Shown: one piece after another, positions 1-6,438 of the stretch
Position numbering within the stretch: the stretch's first letter is position 1
Layout of the letters: each line of letters opens with the position of its first letter
Assembly (NCBI GenBank): GCA_016292785.1
Contig: JAEDFL010000062.1
Span: 1-9,847, forward strand
DNA: 9,847 bases
Reading direction: 5' to 3'
Source of the DNA: Clostridiaceae bacterium
GTDB lineage: Bacteria > Bacillota > Clostridia > Oscillospirales > Acutalibacteraceae
The notes under the pieces: model-generated
Databases searched by the model: none
Seen by the model: the letters and a program-made list of their open reading frames with translations, nothing else
What the model was told of the DNA's origin: nothing
Translations under genes and position numbers: made by a program

Positions 1-84
1 TTTCCATATCTGTTATTGTTCCTTACTGCGATGGAGAAGAAATAATCAACAATCTAATCACGGATAATTGTTTACTTTTGCTGT

Positions 85-116
85 CGCTCCCTGCATAGGG
101 AGCGTGGACTTTTTGT
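85..116 (+). terminator. Probable rho-independent terminator of an upstream gene
   Basis: A perfect 8-bp GC-rich stem (CGCTCCCT at 85-92, AGGGAGCG at 97-104) closes a four-base GCAT loop. A T-rich stretch (TTTTTGTTTT) begins at 110, five bases past the stem. That gap is larger than usual, so termination may be inefficient. The direction is inferred from the T-tract, which is present only on the plus-strand side. The symmetry could alternatively be a protein-binding palindrome. Confidence 0.5.
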
Positions 117-278
117 TTTACCTTAATTAAGTTTCATCTCATTACTTTTGAAAGACAATGAAAATTCAGAGCTTGATTATAATATCACTTTAGATTTTGA
201 TAATCTAATTGAAAAAATCTATTACTTATGCTATCACTGTTTCGTGAAAGGATATTGAAAAAGGTCTGTATAAAACAA

Positions 279-303
279 GTGCGTATGTTTACGCATACGG
301 CAC
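279..303 (+). promoter_or_regulatory. Bulged hairpin/operator-like palindrome upstream of the CpXC gene
   Basis: GTGCGTATG (279-287) pairs with CATACGGCAC (294-303) through nine base pairs with one bulged G; the loop is TTTACG. A TATAAA box lies just upstream at 269-274, without a good -35 partner. If that box is a -10 element, the palindrome falls on the transcription start, which suits a repressor site or a 5'-leader stem. This is inferred from position and symmetry only. Confidence 0.25.
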
Positions 304-348
304 GAAAGTCAGAACCAAACATTAACTTACAGTAAGGAGATTTTTAAA

Positions 349-984
349 ATGTCAATGGAGAGTAAAGAAACATACACTTGTCCCGAGTGCGGACATGAAC
401 AGGAATGTACCGTTTGGCATTCCCTGAACGGTGACATGAATCCCGAAGCAAAACAGCAGTTGCTGGATGGGACGCTATTCCTGTCCGAATGCAGCAACTG
501 CGGTCGCAAAAGCAATTTAGATTACGGAATACTATACCACGATATGACTAATCAAGCGATGGTTTATTATGTGGATGAAGAATCTGTGGAGCAGACACTG
601 GAAATAATGAAAAATTCGGGAAAGCAGTTTGGGTTGGATATGAGCGGATATCGCAATCGTATTGTTACAGATCAGAATTCCTTGCGTGAAAAGGCTATCA
701 TATTTGATCATGGTTTGGATGATCGTGTAGTGGAGATAATTAAACTCATTTATTATATCAATGCAGAAGATCGGTTTTCTGATGCTAAAATAAATGCAGT
801 TTATTTCCTTGTAGCGGACGGCAAATACATTCTGGAGTTTCTCGGTGAGAAGCCTTTGAGTGCTGAAGTGCCGGCGGATATGTATGATAATATTAAGCAC
901 GATTTTGCCGAAAGGCTTGAGCGTGTCGGAAACGAAGATGCTTTTGTTGATTTGAATTGGGCATCGGAAATATTGAAAGGTTGA
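349..984 (+). CDS. CpXC domain-containing protein
   Basis: A 211-residue protein with an N-terminal zinc-ribbon-like CpXC domain. The visible signature is two cysteine pairs, C11-P-E-C14 followed by GH, and C48-x2-C51 followed by G, separated by the family-typical stretch with VWHSLNGD, the LLDGTLF segment and LYHDM. The C-terminal half (about 105-211) has the RIV...LREKAIIFDHGLDDRVVEIIKL pattern that I recall following CpXC domains in Firmicutes proteins. The molecular function of the family is not established; the four cysteines suggest Zn binding. There is no signal peptide or membrane segment, so it is probably cytoplasmic. The ATG at 349 has a good Shine-Dalgarno (AAGGAG, 334-339, nine bases away); a second in-frame ATG at 355 is less well placed. 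A downstream gene follows after seven bases, suggesting co-transcription. Confidence 0.85.
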   Translation: MSMESKETYTCPECGHEQECTVWHSLNGDMNPEAKQQLLDGTLFLSECSNCGRKSNLDYGILYHDMTNQAMVYYVDEESVEQTLEIMKNSGKQFGLDMSGYRNRIVTDQNSLREKAIIFDHGLDDRVVEIIKLIYYINAEDRFSDAKINAVYFLVADGKYILEFLGEKPLSAEVPADMYDNIKHDFAERLERVGNEDAFVDLNWASEILKG

Positions 985-991
985 GATCAAA

Positions 992-1375
992 TTGCCGGAT
1001 AACCATGTAGAAATCTTCGTTATGGCATCCGAGCCACTTAAAAAGTACACCCCTGACACCATTCGAGAAATTCTAAAACAACACAATACAGACGATGAAA
1101 TAGCTGCAATAATGGCGGCGGTCTCAAATGAAACCGGCTGGCTTCGACACGATACAGATGATCCGGATAACGATGAGGAAACTATATTGCGCATCATAGC
1201 GGAGCTCGATGTGTGGTGGAAACTTGAGGAAGAGTTATTCGATGAAATTATTCGTCGTTTGGAAGAAGAAAACCGGAGAAAAGATATTGCTTATATAACT
1301 GCCGGGATAGGGCTATACAACGCATCAAACCGTTTATGGAGCGAAACGGATATTGCGATGGCGCAGGCTGGTTGA
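992..1375 (+). CDS. Hypothetical acidic protein downstream of CpXC gene
   Basis: I do not recognise this 127-residue protein. It is rich in Asp and Glu, with an acidic central stretch (DTDDPDNDEE, about 54-63), then a predicted amphipathic helix with a WW pair (about 75-76) and repeated Glu/Arg (EEELFDEIIRRLEEENRR). There is no signal peptide, membrane segment or cysteine motif. The start chosen is TTG at 992, only seven bases after the CpXC stop, with GAAAGG (975-980) eleven bases upstream. The in-frame ATG at 1022 (residue 11) is the alternative, but I see no ribosome site in front of it. The tight spacing implies an operon and perhaps translational coupling with the CpXC gene. A helical partner or small regulatory protein is possible, but nothing in the sequence settles that. 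Confidence 0.65.
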   Translation: MPDNHVEIFVMASEPLKKYTPDTIREILKQHNTDDEIAAIMAAVSNETGWLRHDTDDPDNDEETILRIIAELDVWWKLEEELFDEIIRRLEEENRRKDIAYITAGIGLYNASNRLWSETDIAMAQAG

Positions 1376-1430
1376 TTAAAGAAGAATAGAATATATCTTT
1401 AAAGTTTTTGTTATTTATCCTTAAATCATA

Positions 1431-1476
1431 TCAAATGAAAAAACAGCCGTTTTTGAATGGCTGTTTTTTCATTTGA
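1431..1476. terminator. Bidirectional rho-independent terminator
   Basis: A perfect 18-bp inverted repeat (1431-1448 and 1459-1476) with a ten-base loop (1449-1458). Its core is AAAAAACAGCC / GGCTGTTTTTT, so a run of six T follows the GC core on both strands. It sits between converging genes and ends at the base next to the GH3 stop codon (TAA, complement of 1477-1479). It should stop the CpXC transcript on the plus strand and the GH3 transcript on the minus strand. Confidence 0.9.
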
Positions 1477-3540
1477 TTACTTAACCTGAAAACAAATCGG
1501 ATCGCTTGAGAAGTCACAGCCGTCGGTCAGGACGAGCTTATATTCGCCGCTGAGCAACACCTTTTCTCCGAGATCATTGACGGAAAGAAGCTGATCGTTT
1601 TCAATTTTAAATTCAACATTTACGGCTTCCTGCGGACGCAGGCTGATTCTTTTGAATGATATCAGGGATTTGATCGGATTGCCAAAATCGGCAGTCGGGC
1701 AGGTGAGGTACAACTGCAAAACCGTATCGCTTTCAAAATCTCCGATGTTTTCAACCTCGGCTCTCAAGGTCATACCGTTCAATTCGATATTTTTCAGTGA
1801 AAATTTTGTGTAAGTCCTGCCGTAGCCGAACGGGTACTGAACATCACCCTTGAAATAACGGTAGGTTCTGTTCTTCATAGAATAGTCGCAGAAATCTGGC
1901 AGGTCGCTTGTTGAATTGTAGAAGGTGACGGGAAGCTTTCCGCTCGGCGAGCATTTGCCGAAAAGGATATCGGCTATCGCTTTACCGCCGTGAGCACCGG
2001 GATACCAGCACTGAATAATTGCGCTGACTCTGTTGCGGTAGTCGTTGAAATTGATACATCCGCCCGAGAAATTCAGAAGAATGATCTTTTTACCTGTTGC
2101 GATGAGCTTCTCGATGTAGTCTTGCTGTATTCTCGGAAGATCTATTGACTCACGGTCACCCTGCTGACCGATCGTTCCGCCGTCTCCGGAAAGAAATCCT
2201 CCTGGCTCTTCACCCTCGATGGAGGAGTCGAGACCGCTGCACATAATGATAATGTCGGCGTTTGCGGCTTTTTCAAGAGCCTCTTTTTCACCGGTACATT
2301 CGTCGCTTCTGAACAGGTGCATTCCTGCCTCAAACCCGGTTTCCTTATTCATTTCCTTGATTGCGTCGGGAACCGTCACAAATTTTTTGGGATCGCCGAA
2401 ATAATTGCCGAGGTAGGCAAATTTATTGTCGGCGTTATATCCGGTAATGAAAATTTTCTGTGCGTTTTCTTTCAGCGGTAAAATGCCGTCGTTTTCAAGA
2501 AGCACAAGGCCTTTTTTAGCCATTTTGACCGCTTCATTTTCGTGTTCGGGAGTTGCGTATTCTTTCGGAGAGATCCGGTTGTACTTACAGTCCTTGTCAA
2601 ACATTCCGAGAGCGCTCCTGATTGCAAAAAGTCTTGCGACGGATTTTCTCAGAGTTTGTTTGTCTATGTAGCCCAATGCAACCGAAACGGGCAGCAGGGA
2701 GTAGACCACTCCGCATTCAAGGTCACAGCCTGCGTTGACAGCCTGTGCCGCTCCCTTTGCGGGATTTAAGCTTTTGTTATGCTTGAAAATAACGTCTACG
2801 ATTGCCGAACAGTCCGAGACATAATAACCGTCAAAGCCCCAACGGTTACGAAGCAAATCATTGATGAGAAAAGTTGAAGCGCAGCAGCTTTCGCCGTTCG
2901 TCTGATTATATGCGCCCATTACGCCGCTGACCTTGGCGACCTTGACCGCCGCCTCGAAGGCAGGTATGTATGTTTCGTAAAAATCCTTTTTGGAAACCTC
3001 GGCATTGAAGCTGTGTCTCAGACTTTCGGGACCGCTGTGGACGCAGAAATGCTTTGCGCATGCAGAAGCCTTGTAATATTTTTCATCGTCGCCCTGAATA
3101 CCCTCGATAAAGGCGCATCCGAGAACGCTCGTGAGATACGGATCTTCGCCGTAGGTTTCGTGGCCTCTGCCCCAGCGAGGATCACGGAAAATATTGATGT
3201 TGGGCGACCAGAGCGTCAGGCCTTTGTATATGCCGTAATCGTTCTTGCTCTGACTTTCGTTATATTTTGCACGGGCTTCCGTGGAGATAATGTCCGCACA
3301 TTTCTTTATCGCTATCGGATCAAAGGCCGCCGCCATACAGATTGCCTGAGGAAAAACAGTTGCGATTCCGGCTCTTGCAACGCCGTGCAAGCCCTCGTTC
3401 CACCAGTTATATTGCTTGATTCCCAGACGTTCTATTGACTTAGACGAATTACGCATTTGCGAAGCCAATTCGATCAATGACATCTGAGAGGCAAGCTCTT
3501 CGCCTTTCTTTTTGTGTTTATTATAGTTTTCATTTGTCAC
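1477..3540 (-). CDS. Glycoside hydrolase family 3 (beta-xylosidase/beta-glucosidase-like)
   Basis: A 687-residue retaining glycosidase that removes terminal beta-linked sugars. The N-terminal TIM barrel (about 15-315) has the WNEGLHGVARAG motif (47-58), typical of the xylosidase/arabinosidase-like GH3 branch, a substrate-contact KH pair (K163-H164), and nucleophile Asp243 in YVSDCSAI. The alpha/beta sandwich (about 335-545) contains the acid/base region: SIEGEE (440-445) followed by a Gly-rich loop and GDR (461-463); the acid/base Glu is probably in this cluster, but which one cannot be fixed by eye. A fibronectin-III-like domain ends the protein (about 580-687). There is no signal peptide, so it likely acts in the cytoplasm on imported oligosaccharides. 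The GTG start has a strong AGGAGGT eight bases upstream. It has its own promoter and terminator, and no transporter or regulator lies next to it. The GH3 call is firm; substrate (xylosides, glucosides or arabinosides) is not. Confidence 0.93.
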   Translation of the reverse strand: MTNENYNKHKKKGEELASQMSLIELASQMRNSSKSIERLGIKQYNWWNEGLHGVARAGIATVFPQAICMAAAFDPIAIKKCADIISTEARAKYNESQSKNDYGIYKGLTLWSPNINIFRDPRWGRGHETYGEDPYLTSVLGCAFIEGIQGDDEKYYKASACAKHFCVHSGPESLRHSFNAEVSKKDFYETYIPAFEAAVKVAKVSGVMGAYNQTNGESCCASTFLINDLLRNRWGFDGYYVSDCSAIVDVIFKHNKSLNPAKGAAQAVNAGCDLECGVVYSLLPVSVALGYIDKQTLRKSVARLFAIRSALGMFDKDCKYNRISPKEYATPEHENEAVKMAKKGLVLLENDGILPLKENAQKIFITGYNADNKFAYLGNYFGDPKKFVTVPDAIKEMNKETGFEAGMHLFRSDECTGEKEALEKAANADIIIMCSGLDSSIEGEEPGGFLSGDGGTIGQQGDRESIDLPRIQQDYIEKLIATGKKIILLNFSGGCINFNDYRNRVSAIIQCWYPGAHGGKAIADILFGKCSPSGKLPVTFYNSTSDLPDFCDYSMKNRTYRYFKGDVQYPFGYGRTYTKFSLKNIELNGMTLRAEVENIGDFESDTVLQLYLTCPTADFGNPIKSLISFKRISLRPQEAVNVEFKIENDQLLSVNDLGEKVLLSGEYKLVLTDGCDFSSDPICFQVK

Positions 3541-3548
3541 GGCCTCAG

Positions 3549-3555
3549 ACCTCCT
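3549..3555 (-). promoter_or_regulatory. Ribosome binding site fixing the GTG start of the GH3 gene
   Basis: The minus strand reads AGGAGGT here, an almost full match to the 16S tail, eight bases before the GTG at 3540-3538. No nearby in-frame ATG has such a site, so the non-ATG start is well supported. Confidence 0.85.
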
Positions 3556-3600
3556 GAAAGTTATTCAAAAACAATGTCCGAACAGGGACGCTACTAAACT

Positions 3601-3629
3601 AATATATTACAACAGAATAAAATAGTCAA
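3601..3629 (-). promoter_or_regulatory. Sigma-A-type promoter for the GH3 gene
   Basis: On the minus strand a -35 box TTGACT (3629-3624) is followed by a 17-base spacer and a -10 box TATATT (3606-3601), five of six consensus matches each. Transcription would begin near 3595, giving a leader of roughly 55 bases before the GTG. It lies between the Rnf terminator and the GH3 start, so the glycosidase is a separate transcription unit. No convincing operator was seen. Confidence 0.75.
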
Positions 3630-3642
3630 GCGTCGATAACCG

Positions 3643-3686
3643 AAAAAAGAAGGCTTGTATCGGGTTAAATATATCCGATACAAGCC
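3643..3686 (-). terminator. Rho-independent terminator of the Rnf operon
   Basis: On the minus strand a perfect 12-bp stem (GGCTTGTATCGG at 3686-3675, CCGATACAAGCC at 3663-3652) closes an 11-base loop and is followed by TTCTTTTTT (3651-3643). It begins 33 bases past the rnfB stop codon and separates the operon from the GH3 promoter. Confidence 0.92.
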
Positions 3687-3719
3687 AATTTAGTTTACTT
3701 TCGCAACAACTCCCGATTA

Positions 3720-4523
3720 TCAGTCAAGAGTGATGAGATTGATGCACTTGACGGGGCAGGTTTCGGTACACTTGCCGCAGCCTGTGCACTTGCTGTAATC
3801 AACCTTTGCGCAGAAGTCCTTGACCTCGACTGCGCCGAATTCGCAAGCCTTGACGCACTTCATACAGCCGATACAGCCGTTTGCACATTCCTTTCGGGTG
3901 ATTGCGCCCTTGTCGTGATTGGAGCAGAGGTTTGTTGCCTTTGCCTCATGGAGAGGCATCATCTTGATAATGTGATTCGGGCAGGTCTTGAGACACTGTT
4001 TACATGCCTTGCACATTGCAGGATTGACTCTTGCAACTCCGTCGCAGATGTGAATAGCCTCATACGGGCAAGCTCTTACGCAGTCGCCGAGACCGATACA
4101 TCCGTAAATACATTCCTTCGGTCCGCCGAAAAGCTGTTTCGCCATCTGGCAGGATTCAACACCGTTGTACTGCATCTTGATTTCTGCCTTGCCGCAGAAG
4201 CCCTGACACATTACGACAGCCGCTGAGGGAGCAACCTCGCCGGCAGAAAGTCCTGTGACCTCTGCAATAGCCTTGGAGGTGTCGTTTCCGCCGGGAGCGC
4301 AAAGAGCCGTGTTTGTCGTAATGCCCTTTGAAAGAGCCGAAGCGTAGCCGTCACAGCCTGAAAATCCGCAGGCACCGCAGTTTGCACCGGGCAGACATTC
4401 ACGGATCGCCTCCGCTTTTTTATCCACGGGAACAGCCATAACTATCGAGGCGACGGCAAGTCCGAGACCTGCAATGAGTCCGATGACCGAAACGATCAAA
4501 ACCGCTAATAAAATTGGATTCAT
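3720..4523 (-). CDS. rnfB: Rnf complex subunit RnfB (ferredoxin-side iron-sulfur protein)
   Basis: RnfB receives electrons from reduced ferredoxin and passes them into the membrane part of Rnf. The 267-residue protein has one N-terminal membrane helix (about 4-30), then the RnfB-type [4Fe-4S] motif C49-x2-C52-x4-C57 with C75. Ferredoxin modules follow: C138/C142/C148/C152 with C171/C174/C177/C181, and C217/C220/C223/C227 with C246/C249/C252/C256, suggesting at least five clusters. Additional cysteines at 106, 110, 125, 200 and 213 could serve another. It contains 29 cysteines. This longer form is the clostridial type; the shorter proteobacterial RnfB lacks one ferredoxin module. It is the last gene of the operon. 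Its Shine-Dalgarno AAGGAGG (4537-4531, seven bases from ATG) overlaps the rnfA stop codon; the intergenic gap is 12 bases. Confidence 0.97.
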   Translation of the reverse strand: MNPILLAVLIVSVIGLIAGLGLAVASIVMAVPVDKKAEAIRECLPGANCGACGFSGCDGYASALSKGITTNTALCAPGGNDTSKAIAEVTGLSAGEVAPSAAVVMCQGFCGKAEIKMQYNGVESCQMAKQLFGGPKECIYGCIGLGDCVRACPYEAIHICDGVARVNPAMCKACKQCLKTCPNHIIKMMPLHEAKATNLCSNHDKGAITRKECANGCIGCMKCVKACEFGAVEVKDFCAKVDYSKCTGCGKCTETCPVKCINLITLD

Positions 4524-4535
4524 CTCAACGCCTCC

Positions 4536-5135
4536 TTACGCAAATATCTTTTCGACAACGCCTGCGAAGCCCAAAAATGAGAGCGAAACAAGCGAAGCGG
4601 CAACAAGTGTTATCGGAAGTCCCTTGAGGAACTTGGGTATGTCGCAGGATTCAAGTCTTGAACGGACGCCTGCAAACATTACCATTGCAATCAGGAAGCC
4701 TACGCCGCCGCCGATAGCACATACAAGCGACTGCAGGAAGTTGTAGCCGTTGTCAACATTGAGGGTTACAACACCGAGAACAGCGCAGTTCGTAGTGATA
4801 AGCGGAAGATAAATACCGAGAGCGTTGTAGAGCGACGGTATATATTTTTTGAGAACGATCTCAACCATCTGAACGAGGGCGGCGATTACAAGAATAAATA
4901 CGATAGTCTGAAGATATTCAAGGTTGTTTGCAACAAGCAGATATTTGTTGATCGGATATGTTACCGCAGTTGCAAGAGCCATAACGAAGATAACCGCAAG
5001 CGACATACCGACCGCCGTGTTCAGCTTTTTGGAAACGCCGAGGAACGGGCATATTCCGAGAAACCTTGCAAGAACAAAGTTCTGGGTGAGTATCATTGTG
5101 AGCAATATGCTCAAAAGGCCTTTTGTCATTTCCAT
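4536..5135 (-). CDS. rnfA: Rnf complex integral membrane subunit RnfA
   Basis: RnfA is a six-helix membrane protein of 199 residues, the normal family length, and a structural relative of RnfE with inverted topology. Its two half-channel motifs are visible: FLGICPFLGVS with C29, and TTNCAVLG with C117. These cysteines, with the matching pair in RnfE, are known to bind an iron-sulfur cluster inside the membrane that carries electrons across it during ion pumping. The ATG shares one base with the rnfE stop (TAATG), and a strong AAGGAGG (5152-5146) lies ten bases upstream inside the end of rnfE. An in-frame ATG at codon 3 is a possible alternative start. Confidence 0.97.
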   Translation of the reverse strand: MEMTKGLLSILLTMILTQNFVLARFLGICPFLGVSKKLNTAVGMSLAVIFVMALATAVTYPINKYLLVANNLEYLQTIVFILVIAALVQMVEIVLKKYIPSLYNALGIYLPLITTNCAVLGVVTLNVDNGYNFLQSLVCAIGGGVGFLIAMVMFAGVRSRLESCDIPKFLKGLPITLVAASLVSLSFLGFAGVVEKIFA

Positions 5136-5155
5136 TATGCCTCAGCCTCCTTCTT
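5133..5155 (-). repeat. 23-nt direct repeat copy 1 (rnfE/rnfA junction)
   Basis: This block matches 6436-6458 at 22 of 23 bases. It covers the end of rnfE (coding KKEAEA and stop), the AAGGAGG ribosome site and the rnfA start codon. The shared 18-base core on the plus strand is TGCCTCAGCCTCCTTCTT (5138-5155). Confidence 0.8.
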
Positions 5156-5878
5156 CTCACAGCCCTCGTGGGTGTCCCTGATAGAGCAATGCTTTGCCAT
5201 CGGACAGTTTTCACAGCCGTGAAGCACAGCCTTGGGCTTGCCCTTGGATTCGGCAATCTTGTTGGCGAGAGCCATTACCATACCGAATACGAAGAAGCCG
5301 CCGGGGGCAAGAATGAATATCAGCATCGGGTTTTCGTTGAGGAAAGGAATTGAAAATCCGTTGAAGCTGCCGCCGATGAGGTCGCTTATTCCGTTGAGGA
5401 AGGTGCCTGCGCCGAGTATCTCACGGATGGCGCCCATAACGAACAGAGCGCCCGTGAAGCCGATGCCCATACCCAGTCCGTCAACCGCCGAGGCGAGCAC
5501 GCCGTTTTTGCTTGCAAATGCCTCGGCTCTGCCGAGAATTATACAGTTTACAACGATAAGGGGAAGATAAACGCCGAGCTGATCGTTGAGTACGGGAACA
5601 AATGCTTTAACGAGCATCTGAACCATCGTAACGAAAGAAGCGATGATAACTATGTATGCAGGAATACGGACTTTCTGCGGAATGACCTTTCTCAGAGCCG
5701 AAATAACGATGTTCGAGCAGATGAGAACGATCGAAGCCGAAACGCCCATACCGATCGCACTGGAAACCGAGGTTGTCGTGGCGAGGGTGGGGCAGGTGCC
5801 AAGGACAAGACGAAGAACAGGGTTTTCGATGATAAAGCCCTTTGTCAGCTCCTTGCCGAGTGATTTCTTTTCTGCCAT
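5135..5878 (-). CDS. rnfE: Rnf complex integral membrane subunit RnfE with cysteine-rich tail
   Basis: RnfE pairs with RnfA to hold the intramembrane iron-sulfur cluster; C29 (LGTCP) and C112 (VNCIILGRAEAFAS) are the expected ligands. About six membrane helices span residues 20-205, with LGVYLPLIVVNC as a core motif. At 247 residues it is longer than the roughly 200-230 usual for the family because of a hydrophilic C-terminal tail with four cysteines, C222-x2-C225-x5-C231-x8-C240, followed by the charged end KKEAEA. The tail could bind a metal or a cluster; that is inference. The ATG overlaps the rnfG stop by one base (TGATG) and has GGAGGT (5892-5887) eight bases upstream. Confidence 0.96.
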   Translation of the reverse strand: MAEKKSLGKELTKGFIIENPVLRLVLGTCPTLATTTSVSSAIGMGVSASIVLICSNIVISALRKVIPQKVRIPAYIVIIASFVTMVQMLVKAFVPVLNDQLGVYLPLIVVNCIILGRAEAFASKNGVLASAVDGLGMGIGFTGALFVMGAIREILGAGTFLNGISDLIGGSFNGFSIPFLNENPMLIFILAPGGFFVFGMVMALANKIAESKGKPKAVLHGCENCPMAKHCSIRDTHEGCEKKEAEA

Positions 5879-6438
5879 CAGTTTGCACCTCCGTTTTCCG
5901 TGATAGTCTTGAAGTTTTCAAGAGCCTCGTTTACAGCGGTCGTGACCGCATTCGAGGTAATGGTTGCTCCTGTCAGGGCAAGTATCTCGTTGCTGTCGTG
6001 ATCTGCGCTGTTTTTGGCAACCTTAATGCCGCTGACAAGTCCCTTGAACTGATCCTTAAAGGAATCTGTCTGCGCCTTCATTCCGAGACCGGCCGTGTCG
6101 CTGATCTGGAGGATCTGAATACCTGCGATCTTGCCCTCGTTGTCAACGCCTGTCATAACAACAAGGTCGCCGCCGTAGCTCTTTGAGGTTGTGGTGAATA
6201 TCATACCGACCGTCTGTCCGTTTTCGTCAAGTCCGACCGCATAGCTGATTTTGCCGCAGGTCTTGTCCTCAAAGCTTTTTGCCTCCTCAAGAACCTCCAT
6301 ACGGGATTGAGCCTCGGACTCGGCGGAGTTCTTTTCGATGATCGGTGCGGTCACGTTATTTGCCAGAGCAAGCAGAGCCGTTGCAACAAGGCAGATTAAG
6401 AAAAGCGCAACCGTGGGGATTATGATCTGTTTTTTCAT
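5878..6438 (-). CDS. rnfG: Rnf complex subunit RnfG (covalent FMN protein)
   Basis: RnfG is a 186-residue membrane-anchored flavoprotein whose FMN domain faces the outside of the membrane and relays electrons within Rnf. One N-terminal helix (about 5-27) is followed by an FMN-binding domain. The flavinylation motif is intact: L-T-G-A-T at 155-159, with Thr159 the expected phosphoester-linked FMN acceptor, preceded by the DTAGLGMK segment (114-121) typical of the family. ApbE, encoded at the head of this operon, is the enzyme expected to attach the FMN. The ATG overlaps the rnfD stop by four bases, and AAGGAGG (6455-6449) sits ten bases upstream. Confidence 0.96.
   Translation of the reverse strand: MKKQIIIPTVALFLICLVATALLALANNVTAPIIEKNSAESEAQSRMEVLEEAKSFEDKTCGKISYAVGLDENGQTVGMIFTTTSKSYGGDLVVMTGVDNEGKIAGIQILQISDTAGLGMKAQTDSFKDQFKGLVSGIKVAKNSADHDSNEILALTGATITSNAVTTAVNEALENFKTITENGGAN

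Larger units (their letters stand above)
1..348. other. AT-rich region with no convincing complete gene
   Basis: No complete gene can be supported here. The first bases may be the 3' end of a plus-strand gene, because a terminator-like hairpin follows at 85-104. All three plus frames run open from the edge and stop at 45, 67 and 98, and none gives a recognisable protein, so I do not call the gene. A 36-codon reading frame from a TTG at 148 to a stop at 258 has a plausible amino-acid mix but no good ribosome binding site. A bulged hairpin lies at 279-303. A clear Shine-Dalgarno (AAGGAG, 334-339) belongs to the CpXC gene. The stretch is visibly richer in A and T than the Rnf operon. Confidence 0.6.

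Noticed and set aside
3..98. Open frame from the left edge resembling a glycosyltransferase start (SVIVPYCDGEE-like)
   Set aside because: The likeness is to an N-terminal motif, but the frame stops 32 codons in, inside the terminator hairpin. I regard it as chance or at best a remnant.
532..1197. 221-residue minus-strand open frame opposite the CpXC genes
   Set aside because: It is antisense to two genes with better start sites and recognisable content. Its translation has no family resemblance and it has no ribosome site.
3013..3438. 141-residue plus-strand open frame inside the GH3 gene
   Set aside because: It is a shadow of GH3 coding sequence, which has clear catalytic motifs in the other strand.
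3576..3589. GTCC/GGAC inverted repeat in the GH3 leader, considered as an operator
   Set aside because: Four base pairs with a six-base spacer are expected by chance, and it resembles no known sugar-regulator site.
3720..4523. High cysteine count (29) in RnfB considered as a novelty
   Set aside because: Longer RnfB proteins with additional ferredoxin modules and the same extra cysteines are the normal form in Clostridia.
4918..5256. 112-residue minus-strand frame spanning the rnfE/rnfA junction
   Set aside because: It is out of frame with two well-supported Rnf genes and has Arg/Pro-rich low-quality content typical of a shadow frame.
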